In this document: positions 5,594 through 12,325 of the stretch, in pieces
Position numbering within the stretch: position 1 is the stretch's first letter
Layout: each line of letters starts with the position of its first letter
From: Bacillota bacterium
GTDB taxonomy: Bacteria; Bacillota; Clostridia; Lachnospirales; Lachnospiraceae
Assembly: GCA_023415595.1 (NCBI GenBank)
Contig: JAEZJW010000047.1
Coordinates: 1-12,325 of the forward strand
Direction: 5' to 3'
DNA: 12,325 nt
The notes under the pieces: generated by a model
What the model was told of the DNA's origin: nothing
What the model saw: the letters and a program-made list of their open reading frames with translations, nothing else
The model's database searches: none
Position numbers and translations under genes: made by a program

Positions 5594-6928
5594 ATGGAAG
5601 ACGCAGACCCTGACGCTGGAAATATATTAGTTCAGATTATAATTCTAATAATACTTACTTTAGTTAACTCTTTTTTTGCCTGCGCCGAGATGGCAATGGT
5701 ATCAGTGAATAAAAATAAAATAAGAAAATATGCTGACGAGGGCAAGAAAAGTGCGAAGCTGGTGCTTCAATTCCTGGATGAGCCTACAAAATTCCTATCC
5801 ACCATACAAGTCGCGATTACTCTGGCAGGTTTCTTCTCCAGTGCTGCGGCAGCAGCCGGATTGTCGGCTCCGGTTGGTGAGTTATTAAAAAAATATAACA
5901 TTTCATATGGGAAAGAATTATCTTTGATTCTTGTAACATTGATACTTTCGTATTTCACACTGGTATTCGGTGAGCTGGTACCGAAGAGGATTGCTCTGCA
6001 GAAACCGGAAGCAATCAGTCTGTTCTGTGTAAAGCCGGTCCGGATGGTCGCCAGGATTGCATCCCCGTTCATCAAGCTTCTTACCTTCTCAACCAATTTA
6101 CTGACAAAGCCCTTTGGTATGAAGGAGGGGAATACGGAGGAGATGCTGTCCAGGGAGGAGATTAAGTCTCTGGTGAAGGAAGGACAGGTCCACGGTGTAT
6201 TAAATAAGAAGGAAAGAGAAATGATCAATTCGATCATGGAGTTTGATGATAAGTCCGCGAAGGAGATTATGACTCCCCGAATCAATGTATTTGCCATCGA
6301 TATCACCGCACCGAAGGAGGAATACATGCCGGAGCTTCTGAATACGAAGTATACCAGAATTCCGGTATATGAGGAAGAGATCGATAATATTATAGGTATC
6401 CTGTTTATTAAGGATTATCTGAAGCAGGCGATCTCAAAGGGATTTGAGAATATTGACCTTCGAGCCATCCTTAGAAAACCTTATCTTGTTCCGGAGAGTA
6501 AAATTGCCAGAGATCTCTTCCGGGAATTACAGCAAACCAAAAAGCAGATCGCGGTTTTGATTGATGAATATGGGGGCTTCTCCGGTATTGTAACCATGGA
6601 GGATCTTGTTGAAGAGATTATGGGTGATATTGAGGATGAATATGATCTGGACTCCGTTAAAATCAAGAAACTGGACGAGAACACCTATCTGATCGATGGA
6701 ATGGTGACGATTGATGAGCTGAATAACCGATTAGATCTGGATCTCTACTCCGAGAATTATGATACGATCTCAGGGTATCTGATTGAAGAGATCGGTTCCA
6801 TTCCTCAGGAGAGGGATGACAGAATTATAGAAATTGATCATCTGGTTTTTCGGCTGGAGAGTGTGAAGCATAAGAGAATAGATAAAGTAAAACTCTATAT
6901 TGGAAGCCGTAAGGATGGAGAGGACTAA
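5594..6928 (+). CDS. CNNM/CorC-family membrane protein with CBS domains
   Basis: This protein of about 444 residues belongs to the DUF21-CBS-CorC_HlyC family. Members include Mg2+ exporters such as S. aureus MpfA, CorC-like proteins linked to Mg2+/Co2+ resistance, and PaeA, involved in polyamine export. The membrane domain (about 8-190) begins with a long hydrophobic helix and carries TIQVAITLAGF and GELVPKRIALQKPE, both typical of the family. A CBS pair follows (about 225-345) with MTPRINVFAID and LIDEYGGFSGIVTMEDLVEEI, then the acidic DIEDEYD. The CorC_HlyC domain (about 356-438) reads DGMVTIDELNNRL. An in-frame ATG at 5537 overlaps the promoter. GGAGG at 5580-5584 lies nine bases before ATG 5594, which I prefer; ATG 5588 is too close. 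Its place between two ktrBA pairs suggests joint cation balance. The substrate cannot be read from the sequence. Confidence 0.9.
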   Translation: MEDADPDAGNILVQIIILIILTLVNSFFACAEMAMVSVNKNKIRKYADEGKKSAKLVLQFLDEPTKFLSTIQVAITLAGFFSSAAAAAGLSAPVGELLKKYNISYGKELSLILVTLILSYFTLVFGELVPKRIALQKPEAISLFCVKPVRMVARIASPFIKLLTFSTNLLTKPFGMKEGNTEEMLSREEIKSLVKEGQVHGVLNKKEREMINSIMEFDDKSAKEIMTPRINVFAIDITAPKEEYMPELLNTKYTRIPVYEEEIDNIIGILFIKDYLKQAISKGFENIDLRAILRKPYLVPESKIARDLFRELQQTKKQIAVLIDEYGGFSGIVTMEDLVEEIMGDIEDEYDLDSVKIKKLDENTYLIDGMVTIDELNNRLDLDLYSENYDTISGYLIEEIGSIPQERDDRIIEIDHLVFRLESVKHKRIDKVKLYIGSRKDGED

Positions 6929-6992
6929 ATTTATATTACAATATAGGGGGATGAAAGCAGAAAGAGCTTACGTAACATGGAAGAGGTGAGCT

Positions 6993-8282
6993 ATGAAGTA
7001 TAAGAAGATCAGCCCTGGCAGAATTATTGTGCTGGGATTTGCATCAGTTATTATATTGGGAACGATCCTGTTGTCGTTACCCTTTACTGCGAAGGAAGGT
7101 ATTCATATATCCATACTGGATGCATTATTTACCTCAACCAGTGCAGTCTGTGTCACAGGACTGGTTGTAGTAGATACGGCAGACAGCTTTAACGTCATCG
7201 GACAGACCATTGTTGCGCTGCTGATTCAAATCGGAGGTTTGGGGGTATCGTCCGTCGGTGTCGGGTTTATCCTGCTGGCAGGCAAAAGGGTTACCTTCCG
7301 AGAGAGAGTCCTGATCAAGGAATCCATGAATCTCGAGTCTATGAAGGGGATTGTAAAAATAGTCAGGGCGGTTCTTATCATGACCTTATGCTTTGAAGCA
7401 CTCGGAGCATTAATCAGCTTTAGCGTCTTTGTCCGGGATTACCCTCCGGTGAAGGCTATCGGAATTAGCCTGTTTCATTCTGTGGCATCCTTTAATAATG
7501 CAGGCTTTGACATCTTGGGAGGCTTCAAGAACCTACTACCCTATCAGGATAATGTACTGTTGAGTCTGACAACCTGTGGATTAATCATTTTTGGGGGCTT
7601 GGGCTTCTTTGTAATTATTGAGGTAATAAGCAAAAGAAGATTCCGTAAGCTGAGTCTCCATTCTAAAATAGTACTGGTTATGACCGGACTGCTGCTGATA
7701 TCAGGGACTCTTCTGATAAAGCTTACCGAGGAGATATCCTGGTTAGGAGCATTCTTCTATAGTACCTCTGCCAGGACTGCCGGTTTCTCTACCGTTCCGC
7801 TTGGAACCTTCACGAACGCCGGACTGTTTATTATTATTATACTCATGTTTATCGGGGCTTCTCCCGGGTCCACGGGCGGTGGAATTAAAACCACGACTGC
7901 TTTTACCTTATTTAAAAGTGCTTACAGCACCTCGACGAATAAGCATTGTATGGCTTTTAAAAGAAAAATTCCAAATGAAATCGTAATGAAGGCTTTTGTA
8001 ATTACCCTTCTGTCCGGTTTACTGGTAATTATCGATGCTTTGGTTTTAAGTATAATAGAACCTGAATTTACATTTATACAATTGTTATTTGAAACAGTAT
8101 CTGCTTTTGGTACAGTGGGGCTAAGTACAGGAATTACACCTGAATTAGATGCACTAAGTAAAGGTATCATTATACTGACAATGTTTACAGGAAGATTGGG
8201 GGCACTGACAATGGCATCTATCTGGTATAATAAGCCGGCCTCCGGTGTCAGTTACACGGAGGAAAGTATAACAATCGGTTAG
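6993..8282 (+). CDS. ktrB: KtrB/TrkH-type potassium channel subunit (copy 2)
   Basis: A 429-residue paralogue of the channel subunit at 3417, aligning with it along its full length apart from one residue near the start. All four pore segments are intact, with filter glycines at about G56 (SAVCVTGL), G171 (SFNNAGF), G264 (SARTAGF) and G376 (GTVGLSTG), and the same gating loop GASPGSTGGGIK. Differences lie mainly in loops and membrane helix faces. Since the filter is the same, a difference in regulation or affinity is more likely than a change of ion. It lies 64 bases after the CNNM gene with no terminator between, so the two are probably cotranscribed. AGGTGA (6984-6989) precedes the ATG by three bases. 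A 12-codon frame (6951-6989) ends just ahead of the start, but its own ATG has no properly spaced ribosome binding site. Confidence 0.93.
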   Translation: MKYKKISPGRIIVLGFASVIILGTILLSLPFTAKEGIHISILDALFTSTSAVCVTGLVVVDTADSFNVIGQTIVALLIQIGGLGVSSVGVGFILLAGKRVTFRERVLIKESMNLESMKGIVKIVRAVLIMTLCFEALGALISFSVFVRDYPPVKAIGISLFHSVASFNNAGFDILGGFKNLLPYQDNVLLSLTTCGLIIFGGLGFFVIIEVISKRRFRKLSLHSKIVLVMTGLLLISGTLLIKLTEEISWLGAFFYSTSARTAGFSTVPLGTFTNAGLFIIIILMFIGASPGSTGGGIKTTTAFTLFKSAYSTSTNKHCMAFKRKIPNEIVMKAFVITLLSGLLVIIDALVLSIIEPEFTFIQLLFETVSAFGTVGLSTGITPELDALSKGIIILTMFTGRLGALTMASIWYNKPASGVSYTEESITIG

Positions 8283-8293
8283 GAGGATTAAGT

Positions 8294-8977
8294 ATGTTAC
8301 ATCATAAACCAGCAATTGAATTCGGTATCATAGGCCTGGGGCGGTTTGGATTTGCTCTTGCTTCTACACTGGCTGAAGCAGGAAGAGAGGTTTTAGTACT
8401 GGACAGCAGTGAAAATAAAATCAAGCAGATACGGCCCTATACCGAGAATGCATTTGTTGTCGGAGAATTGAACAAAGAGACTATGGAGGAAGCAGGAATA
8501 CAAAATTGCGGAACCGTAGTCGTATGTATCGGTGAGAAGATGGATGTCAGTATTCTGACGACCTTAAATGTCTTAAGCATGGGGGTGCCGAGAGTAATAG
8601 CGAAAGCCTTAAGTATAGAGCAGGGAAGTATCCTGGAGAAGCTGGGTGCAGAGGTGATCTATCCGGAGCGGGACATGGCAATCCGTCTGGCAAACAAACT
8701 GATGTCCTCCAGGCTGATGGATTATATTACCCTGAATGATGACGTATCCATCTCTGAGCTTAAGCTAACCTCAAGAATAGCAGGAAAAACTGTTATGGAA
8801 TCGGGTTTACGCAGCAGGTTTAAGTTAAATATCATTGCCCTTGAGCATGACTGTAAAACAACAACGGACATTACGGCTAATATGGAGCTGCATGAGAATG
8901 ATGTAATGGTTGTCGTTGGGAAGAAAGAAGATATTGATAATTTTGAGCAATACCTGATGAAGGGATATAAAGGATAA
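8294..8977 (+). CDS. ktrA: KtrA/TrkA-type cytoplasmic RCK gating subunit (copy 2)
   Basis: A 227-residue RCK protein paralogous to that at 4783. The Rossmann motif GLGRFG (14-19) and D37 are conserved, as are ILTTLNVLSMGVPRVIA, the IYPERDMA segment near the domain junction and the C-terminal RCK_C domain (about 140-222). Its C-terminus has a short lysine-rich extension. AGGAGG (8281-8286) overlaps the TAG stop of ktrB2 and lies seven bases before the ATG, so the two subunits are likely translationally coupled. This tight arrangement contrasts with the 73-base structured gap in the first pair. It is the last gene of the CNNM-ktrB2-ktrA2 unit and converges on rsgI. Confidence 0.93.
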   Translation: MLHHKPAIEFGIIGLGRFGFALASTLAEAGREVLVLDSSENKIKQIRPYTENAFVVGELNKETMEEAGIQNCGTVVVCIGEKMDVSILTTLNVLSMGVPRVIAKALSIEQGSILEKLGAEVIYPERDMAIRLANKLMSSRLMDYITLNDDVSISELKLTSRIAGKTVMESGLRSRFKLNIIALEHDCKTTTDITANMELHENDVMVVVGKKEDIDNFEQYLMKGYKG

Positions 8978-8983
8978 ATGCCG

Positions 8984-9026
8984 GGAGCCACCGTGTATAT
9001 GCGTTATGCAATATACCGGTGGCTCC
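8984..9026. other. Long hairpin between the convergent ktrA2 and rsgI genes
   Basis: GGAGCCACCG (8984-8993) and CGGTGGCTCC (9017-9026) pair perfectly. The stem continues inward through GTATATGC/GCAATATAC with two single-base bulges, for about 18 bp in all. It starts six bases after the ktrA2 stop. Neither strand has a T-run behind it, so it is either a non-canonical, possibly bidirectional, terminator or an mRNA 3' stabiliser. A second hairpin, ATATCCA/TGGATAT at 9040-9059, lies beside it, also without a T-run. Confidence 0.6.
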
Positions 9027-9097
9027 TAGCTTGCGGGGGATATCCATGTTGTTGGATATGGTTATATTCGAATGTTAGTAATCAGCGATTGAGTTGG

Positions 9098-10315
9098 TTA
9101 TTTCTTCTTTTGGTTACCGGCAGGTCCCTTATCAGTGTTATCCTTGCCGTTATCGGTAACCTTGTCTGACTTACTCTGGCCTTTGCCGGAGTTTGGATCA
9201 TTTTTGCTCTTATCGTTACCTGAGTTCTTATCCGACTTATCATTACCGTTGCCGGGGTTCTTATCAGGCTTGTCATTAACGTTGCCGGAGTTCTTGTCAG
9301 GCTTATCATTAGCGTTGCCGGAGTTCTTATCAGGCTTATCAATACCGTTGCCTGGATGCTTATCAGGCTTTTCATTAGCGTTGCCGGAGTTCTTATCAGG
9401 CTTTACATTACCGTTACCGGAGTTCTTATCAGCCTTATCATTATCGTTGCCGGGATGCTTATCCGGTCTATCTTTGCCTTTACCGGGGTTTGCCTGATCC
9501 GTATCGGAGTTATCCGTTATGCTTGAGCTTTGATTATCGTTTTCGGAACCTGTTCCGGAATCCGTATGATCCGAGGAAGGGGTACCCTTCGTGTAGCTGT
9601 GTGTAGCCTTCATAATATCCTTAACGGGTTTATTCAGCCATTCTTCAAGGTCGATGTTATCCTCGCCGGATGCACTTTCCTGAAGCTTCTCCACCAGGTT
9701 CAGTTTTCCCGGAGTTACCCCGAGCTCCTTAGCTTGGTCCACCCGTTCCTTCGTGACGCTGAAGGTTTCTACTGTTACATTCTCGCTATTCTCAACGATT
9801 TCTTCCTCAACTGCACTTTGCAGCTCGAGCGCCAAATCTTCTGCTTTATCCGTATTCTGGGCTGAGGTTGCGATCACAATGCCGCCCGCCTCCTGCCCAT
9901 TAAAATAGCCGGCTTTCTGAATTTGATCTACTGTTTGTGTCAATGCATCCTGAATGGATCTGTTTTTCAGTTCCTTCAGATTGATTTCCTTAAGAATCTC
10001 TTCCCCGTCATCGTTCACGGCGTTCACGCGGAGAACCCGGTCAAAGCGGTTAACAATATACTCAATGGAGGGATTCACATCCAGACTGACATAGGAATAT
10101 GGACTGGCATATGCCCAGGTACCAACACCGAGGATCAGGACTGCGGCAGCGGAAGCGGTTAACATGGTAAGCTTCTTCGCGATAGTGCTCTTTGGCCTGG
10201 AGAGCAGTATGATCTGGCCTGTTTCATAGCCAACGTTTTTAATCGTGGAGAAACATCCATCATCAGACAGGGCGGAAGCAAATTCTCCTTTTATCTCAAC
10301 GATTACTGCTTTCAT
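9098..10315 (-). CDS. rsgI: RsgI-like transmembrane anti-sigma factor of SigI
   Basis: A 405-residue single-pass protein that should hold SigI inactive at the membrane and release it on an outside signal. The N-terminal RsgI domain (about 1-45) is cytoplasmic and one membrane helix spans about 49-70. The periplasmic-side domain opens with SYVSLDVNPSIEYIVNRFDR, the hallmark of the family. Work on other RsgI proteins shows autoproteolysis at the Asn-Pro bond in this motif, here N81-P82. Residues 241-405 are predicted to be disordered and rich in Asp, Lys, Asn and Gly. They include eight 11-residue repeats (about 282-367) of the type KPDKNSGNAND, and the protein ends in a basic tail. No carbohydrate-binding domain, as found in some clostridial RsgIs, is seen. 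The start overlaps the sigI stop as ATGA, so translation is coupled. Confidence 0.92.
   Translation of the reverse strand: MKAVIVEIKGEFASALSDDGCFSTIKNVGYETGQIILLSRPKSTIAKKLTMLTASAAAVLILGVGTWAYASPYSYVSLDVNPSIEYIVNRFDRVLRVNAVNDDGEEILKEINLKELKNRSIQDALTQTVDQIQKAGYFNGQEAGGIVIATSAQNTDKAEDLALELQSAVEEEIVENSENVTVETFSVTKERVDQAKELGVTPGKLNLVEKLQESASGEDNIDLEEWLNKPVKDIMKATHSYTKGTPSSDHTDSGTGSENDNQSSSITDNSDTDQANPGKGKDRPDKHPGNDNDKADKNSGNGNVKPDKNSGNANEKPDKHPGNGIDKPDKNSGNANDKPDKNSGNVNDKPDKNPGNGNDKSDKNSGNDKSKNDPNSGKGQSKSDKVTDNGKDNTDKGPAGNQKKK
9215..9472 (-). repeat. 33-bp tandem repeats in the rsgI tail
   Basis: Seven complete units and one shortened unit of 33 bp encode 11-residue repeats with the core KPDKNSGN-x-N, where NS alternates with HP or NP. 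Copies differ by a few substitutions. Such in-frame repeats readily gain or lose units, so the tail length may vary between strains. The tail may reach across the cell wall. Confidence 0.9.
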
Positions 10316-11031
10316 TGTCCATCCTCCTCTCTGATGTATTTTAAGTAATCAGCCAGCTGCGGGTAATCCCCTGAAAGTAATTCTATTGCTGCTATTATAT
10401 ATTTTCGGTGCCGTTCGAGAATTTTTCGGGGTACCTTTGCATTTTTTTCGACTGTTTTTATTGGAAATTGTTTTGTACTTCTTAATTCAGTGACAAGTAA
10501 AGGGCTGTGTAACATATAATTCACAGCCTTCGCACAGGCGGCTCTGGTTTTCTTCGCTTGGGGAGAACAACCGGACAGATCAAGGAAGGAGAAACCGTAA
10601 CCGTCAAAAACAATGTTGGCTGCTGCTATCTCCAGCTTCAAATCTCCCGTTTCCTGCCTGGATACCTGCTCTGCCACGGCTAGTCTAAGGGAAGGATCCT
10701 CCTCATCTTCCTCCGGCTCCGTATCAAATAGTATCGGATCAACGGATATCTCAGATAGATACTTTCCCTGACTTCTGATAAAATCAATCAGGCGGCGTTT
10801 GATTACCAACTCAGCAAAACTAAGGAAGCTTCCCTTACTCAACTCATAGCTCTGAATGGCCTGGTTATATGCAAGCAGTGCGATAGACCATTCATCATCA
10901 CTTTTCGTAATATATCGGCCGGTAACCTTAGAGGCGTTCTTTAAGATATAGAATTCATTCTTGCGGATGAGTTCCTCTAACACGGATTGGTCAGTTTTAG
11001 CGCGTATGACCAGCTGATCCAGTTCTCTCAA
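10312..11031 (-). CDS. sigI: RNA polymerase sigma factor SigI
   Basis: An alternative sigma factor of the SigI family, used in Bacillus for heat and envelope stress and in cellulolytic clostridia for polysaccharide response. The conserved region-2-like block DDEWSIALLAYNQAI ... KGSFLSFAELVIKRRLIDFIR lies at about 45-86. The C-terminal helical DNA-binding part around KTVEKNAKVPRKILERHRKYI is at about 192-211. The reading frame opens with GTG at 11040. However, the perfect ribosome binding site AGGAGGTG covers that GTG and lies six bases before an in-frame TTG (11029-11031), so TTG is the better start and gives 239 residues. The gene is first in an operon with rsgI, overlapping by four bases. 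SigI genes are often autoregulated, but I could not identify a SigI-type promoter here with confidence. Confidence 0.92.
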   Translation of the reverse strand: MRELDQLVIRAKTDQSVLEELIRKNEFYILKNASKVTGRYITKSDDEWSIALLAYNQAIQSYELSKGSFLSFAELVIKRRLIDFIRSQGKYLSEISVDPILFDTEPEEDEEDPSLRLAVAEQVSRQETGDLKLEIAAANIVFDGYGFSFLDLSGCSPQAKKTRAACAKAVNYMLHSPLLVTELRSTKQFPIKTVEKNAKVPRKILERHRKYIIAAIELLSGDYPQLADYLKYIREEDGQ

Positions 11032-11047
11032 GCATGACACCTCCTAT

Positions 11048-11081
11048 TCGGTAATTCTTTAGTAATTATAGTATCGGTAAT
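11048..11081 (-). promoter_or_regulatory. sigI upstream region: -10 candidate between two TCGGTAAT direct repeats
   Basis: On the - strand TATAAT (plus coordinates 11065-11070) could be a housekeeping -10 for sigI; no good -35 is seen. It is flanked by identical octamers TCGGTAAT at 11048-11055 and 11074-11081, 26 bases apart, a spacing of about two and a half helical turns. They may be binding sites or part of an alternative promoter. Confidence 0.35.
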
Positions 11082-11129
11082 CCTGTATCGTTATTTTATC
11101 ACTTTTTGCATTTTCATGTAAAGACACAA

Positions 11130-11154
11130 GATTTTGGATGAAGAGTTCCAAATC
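11130..11154. other. Inverted repeat in the sigI/surface-protein intergenic region
   Basis: GATTTTGGA (11130-11138) and TCCAAATC (11147-11154) are near-perfect inverted arms with one extra T. The site sits between the divergent sigI and surface-protein genes and could be an operator. No convincing promoter for the + strand gene was found between 11082 and 11223. Confidence 0.3.
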
Positions 11155-11235
11155 CTGCACGATTATCCTCCAGATGAATAAACTGAATTGAGAATATTGG
11201 ATGCATAGGAAGATTGCATTATCAAGGAGGATACT

Positions 11236-12325
11236 ATGTTTCGTAATACCAGAAATGATACTGTTTCGTATGCAGGAATACCCTATAACGATATTAATTG
11301 GTATGATGTGAATGGGCAGCCGTTTGGGACAGCTTCAAATTTCAACGCCATTATATTCGGTGATGCTAATAATATTGTAGATACGATGGGAGCTATGGCA
11401 GTAGGAGGTAATTTTGTCAGCCCGAGAGGATTAAGCGTGGCGTACGGAAATGATCTTAAGCTGACCGGAACCGGATACAGCCCTGATCTTGTCAGATTTT
11501 TAGTCGGAGGAAATGTTGCTATGCAAGGCCCCTTGGTTGTAATTGGCCATGTGGTAGCAGGAGGTAATTTCCGTGCTGCGAGCGGAAGTACCTACATGAT
11601 TGGAAAGGATGGTACACCGGGTCAGGCACAGGAGCTGAATATGCTTTACCAGGCAGCAGGCGGGAGCCAGTACTGGAGGCTCAGTGACAGAGGAACGCAC
11701 TATGCCGTATCCAGCTATGATGTACCCCGATTTATTCCGGCGAGCAGAATTGGAGCAGATGTCAGAAGGTTCTTTGAGGATGCCGAAGATAGTATAAGCT
11801 ATTATCATAACTGCATCGCGGATATGGAGCCGAATGGAACCGTTACACCGCATTTTCATGAGCTGATCTTAAGAGGAAATAATCCGGTACAGAATGTATT
11901 TGTCGTAGATTTACGTCCGAATGGGATACTGAACAAGGAGCTGCGCTTCGAGACTCCGGAAGGAAGCGTCAATATCGTTATTCTCAGGACCGGTCCCCAT
12001 GCACATCTGCAATATGGGCTGATGGGAGCAAAGGCGCTGGCTACCCGGACACTTTATGTATTTGAGGATGCTACGGATATTCATATGGAGGTGCCCGCAG
12101 ATATATGGGGAAGCATCCTGGCTCCTCAAGCTAAATTCCATGCACATCCAACCGGTGGCCATGTAAGCGGAACTGTGGCTTTGGGTTCCTTTGAAGTAAA
12201 TCCCACCAGTGGTTTTGAATTTCACTTATATCCGTTTGTTGGCGGAATTACCTGTGAAGAGATCCTGCCGGCACCCCCGGAAGAAGTGCCTGTTCCTATA
12301 CCGGTACCTGCCCCTGCGCCTGTAC
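11236..12325 (+). CDS. Choice-of-anchor A type surface protein, 3' end beyond the window
   Basis: An open frame of 363 codons runs off the window edge. AAGGAGG lies five bases before the ATG, and an in-frame stop (TAG, 11206-11208) excludes a longer start. The sequence FNAIIFGDANNIVDTMGAMAVGGNF and the closing segment WGSILAPQAKFHAHPTGG...GTVALGSF...HLYPFVG match the pattern of the choice-of-anchor A domain found in bacterial surface proteins. Repeated VGGN/AGGN motifs suggest stacked beta strands. From about residue 346 the protein becomes a Pro/Val/Ala-rich linker (PAPPEEVPVPIPVPAPAPV), which probably leads to an anchor or repeat region outside the window. There is no N-terminal signal peptide or hydrophobic segment, which is unusual for a surface protein. 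It is divergent from sigI, so SigI control is possible but unproven. The exact function is unknown. Confidence 0.82.
   Translation, partial: MFRNTRNDTVSYAGIPYNDINWYDVNGQPFGTASNFNAIIFGDANNIVDTMGAMAVGGNFVSPRGLSVAYGNDLKLTGTGYSPDLVRFLVGGNVAMQGPLVVIGHVVAGGNFRAASGSTYMIGKDGTPGQAQELNMLYQAAGGSQYWRLSDRGTHYAVSSYDVPRFIPASRIGADVRRFFEDAEDSISYYHNCIADMEPNGTVTPHFHELILRGNNPVQNVFVVDLRPNGILNKELRFETPEGSVNIVILRTGPHAHLQYGLMGAKALATRTLYVFEDATDIHMEVPADIWGSILAPQAKFHAHPTGGHVSGTVALGSFEVNPTSGFEFHLYPFVGGITCEEILPAPPEEVPVPIPVPAPAPV

Noticed and set aside
6951..6989. 12-codon leader frame before ktrB2
   Set aside because: GGGGG directly touches its ATG, too close for a ribosome binding site. There is no sign of a regulatory codon run, so it is probably chance.
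3417..8977. Recent duplication of ktrBA, or a composite transposon formed by the two copies
   Set aside because: The copies are clearly diverged at the DNA level, differ in intergenic layout, and no inverted repeats or transposase are present. An old duplication or separate acquisition fits better.
9082..9375. 97-codon repeat-rich open frame on the - strand
   Set aside because: It is another frame of the same rsgI repeat DNA; the rsgI frame has the family motifs and the coupled start.
9135..9497. 120-codon open frame with LPEFLSGLS-type repeats on the + strand
   Set aside because: It is the antisense shadow of the rsgI 33-bp repeats, where a repeat length divisible by three keeps several frames open. 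There is no ribosome binding site.

Overview
The window looks like the chromosome of a low-to-moderate-GC anaerobic Firmicute, most likely a Lachnospiraceae/Clostridia relative. The grounds are strong AGGAGG ribosome binding sites, a SigI/RsgI pair, KtrAB potassium channels, a KdpD/KdpE-like pair and tRNA genes without encoded CCA. The species cannot be named from this sequence alone. No phage, insertion sequence, CRISPR array or rRNA gene is visible.

Layout. (1) Positions 1-902 hold six tRNA genes on the + strand: Pro-TGG, Gly-TCC, Arg-TCT, His-GTG, Gln-TTG and Leu-TAG. They are closed by a strong intrinsic terminator, and every spacer contains a potential hairpin. (2) Positions 960-3176 hold a short KdpD-like membrane histidine kinase (+) and a KdpE-like response regulator (-). 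They are transcribed toward each other and overlap by 22 bp at their 3' ends. (3) Positions 3340-8977 hold a cation transport region on the + strand. It runs KtrB1-KtrA1, a terminator, then a second unit with its own promoter containing a CNNM/CorC-type membrane protein with CBS domains, KtrB2 and KtrA2. The two KtrBA pairs are clearly related but diverged paralogues. (4) Positions 9098-11040 hold the sigI-rsgI operon on the - strand. The RsgI-like protein has a conserved Asn-Pro site and an extracytoplasmic tail built of 11-residue repeats. (5) From 11236 to the window edge, divergent from sigI, is the 5' part of a choice-of-anchor A type repeat protein with a proline-rich tail and no visible signal peptide.

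How the genes may work together. The kinase and regulator resemble the K+ limitation system KdpDE, but no kdpFABC is in the window. The adjacent, divergently transcribed ktr genes are therefore the most obvious candidate targets; this is inference. KtrA subunits gate KtrB K+/Na+ channels, and the CNNM/CorC protein probably handles Mg2+ or another cation, so the region reads as an ion homeostasis island. SigI/RsgI is a membrane-linked envelope or polysaccharide sensing switch, and the divergent surface-type protein next to it is a plausible target. Regulatory sites of note are a CRP/FNR-like palindrome ahead of ktrB1 and a perfect 15-bp palindrome over the -10 box of the kinase gene.
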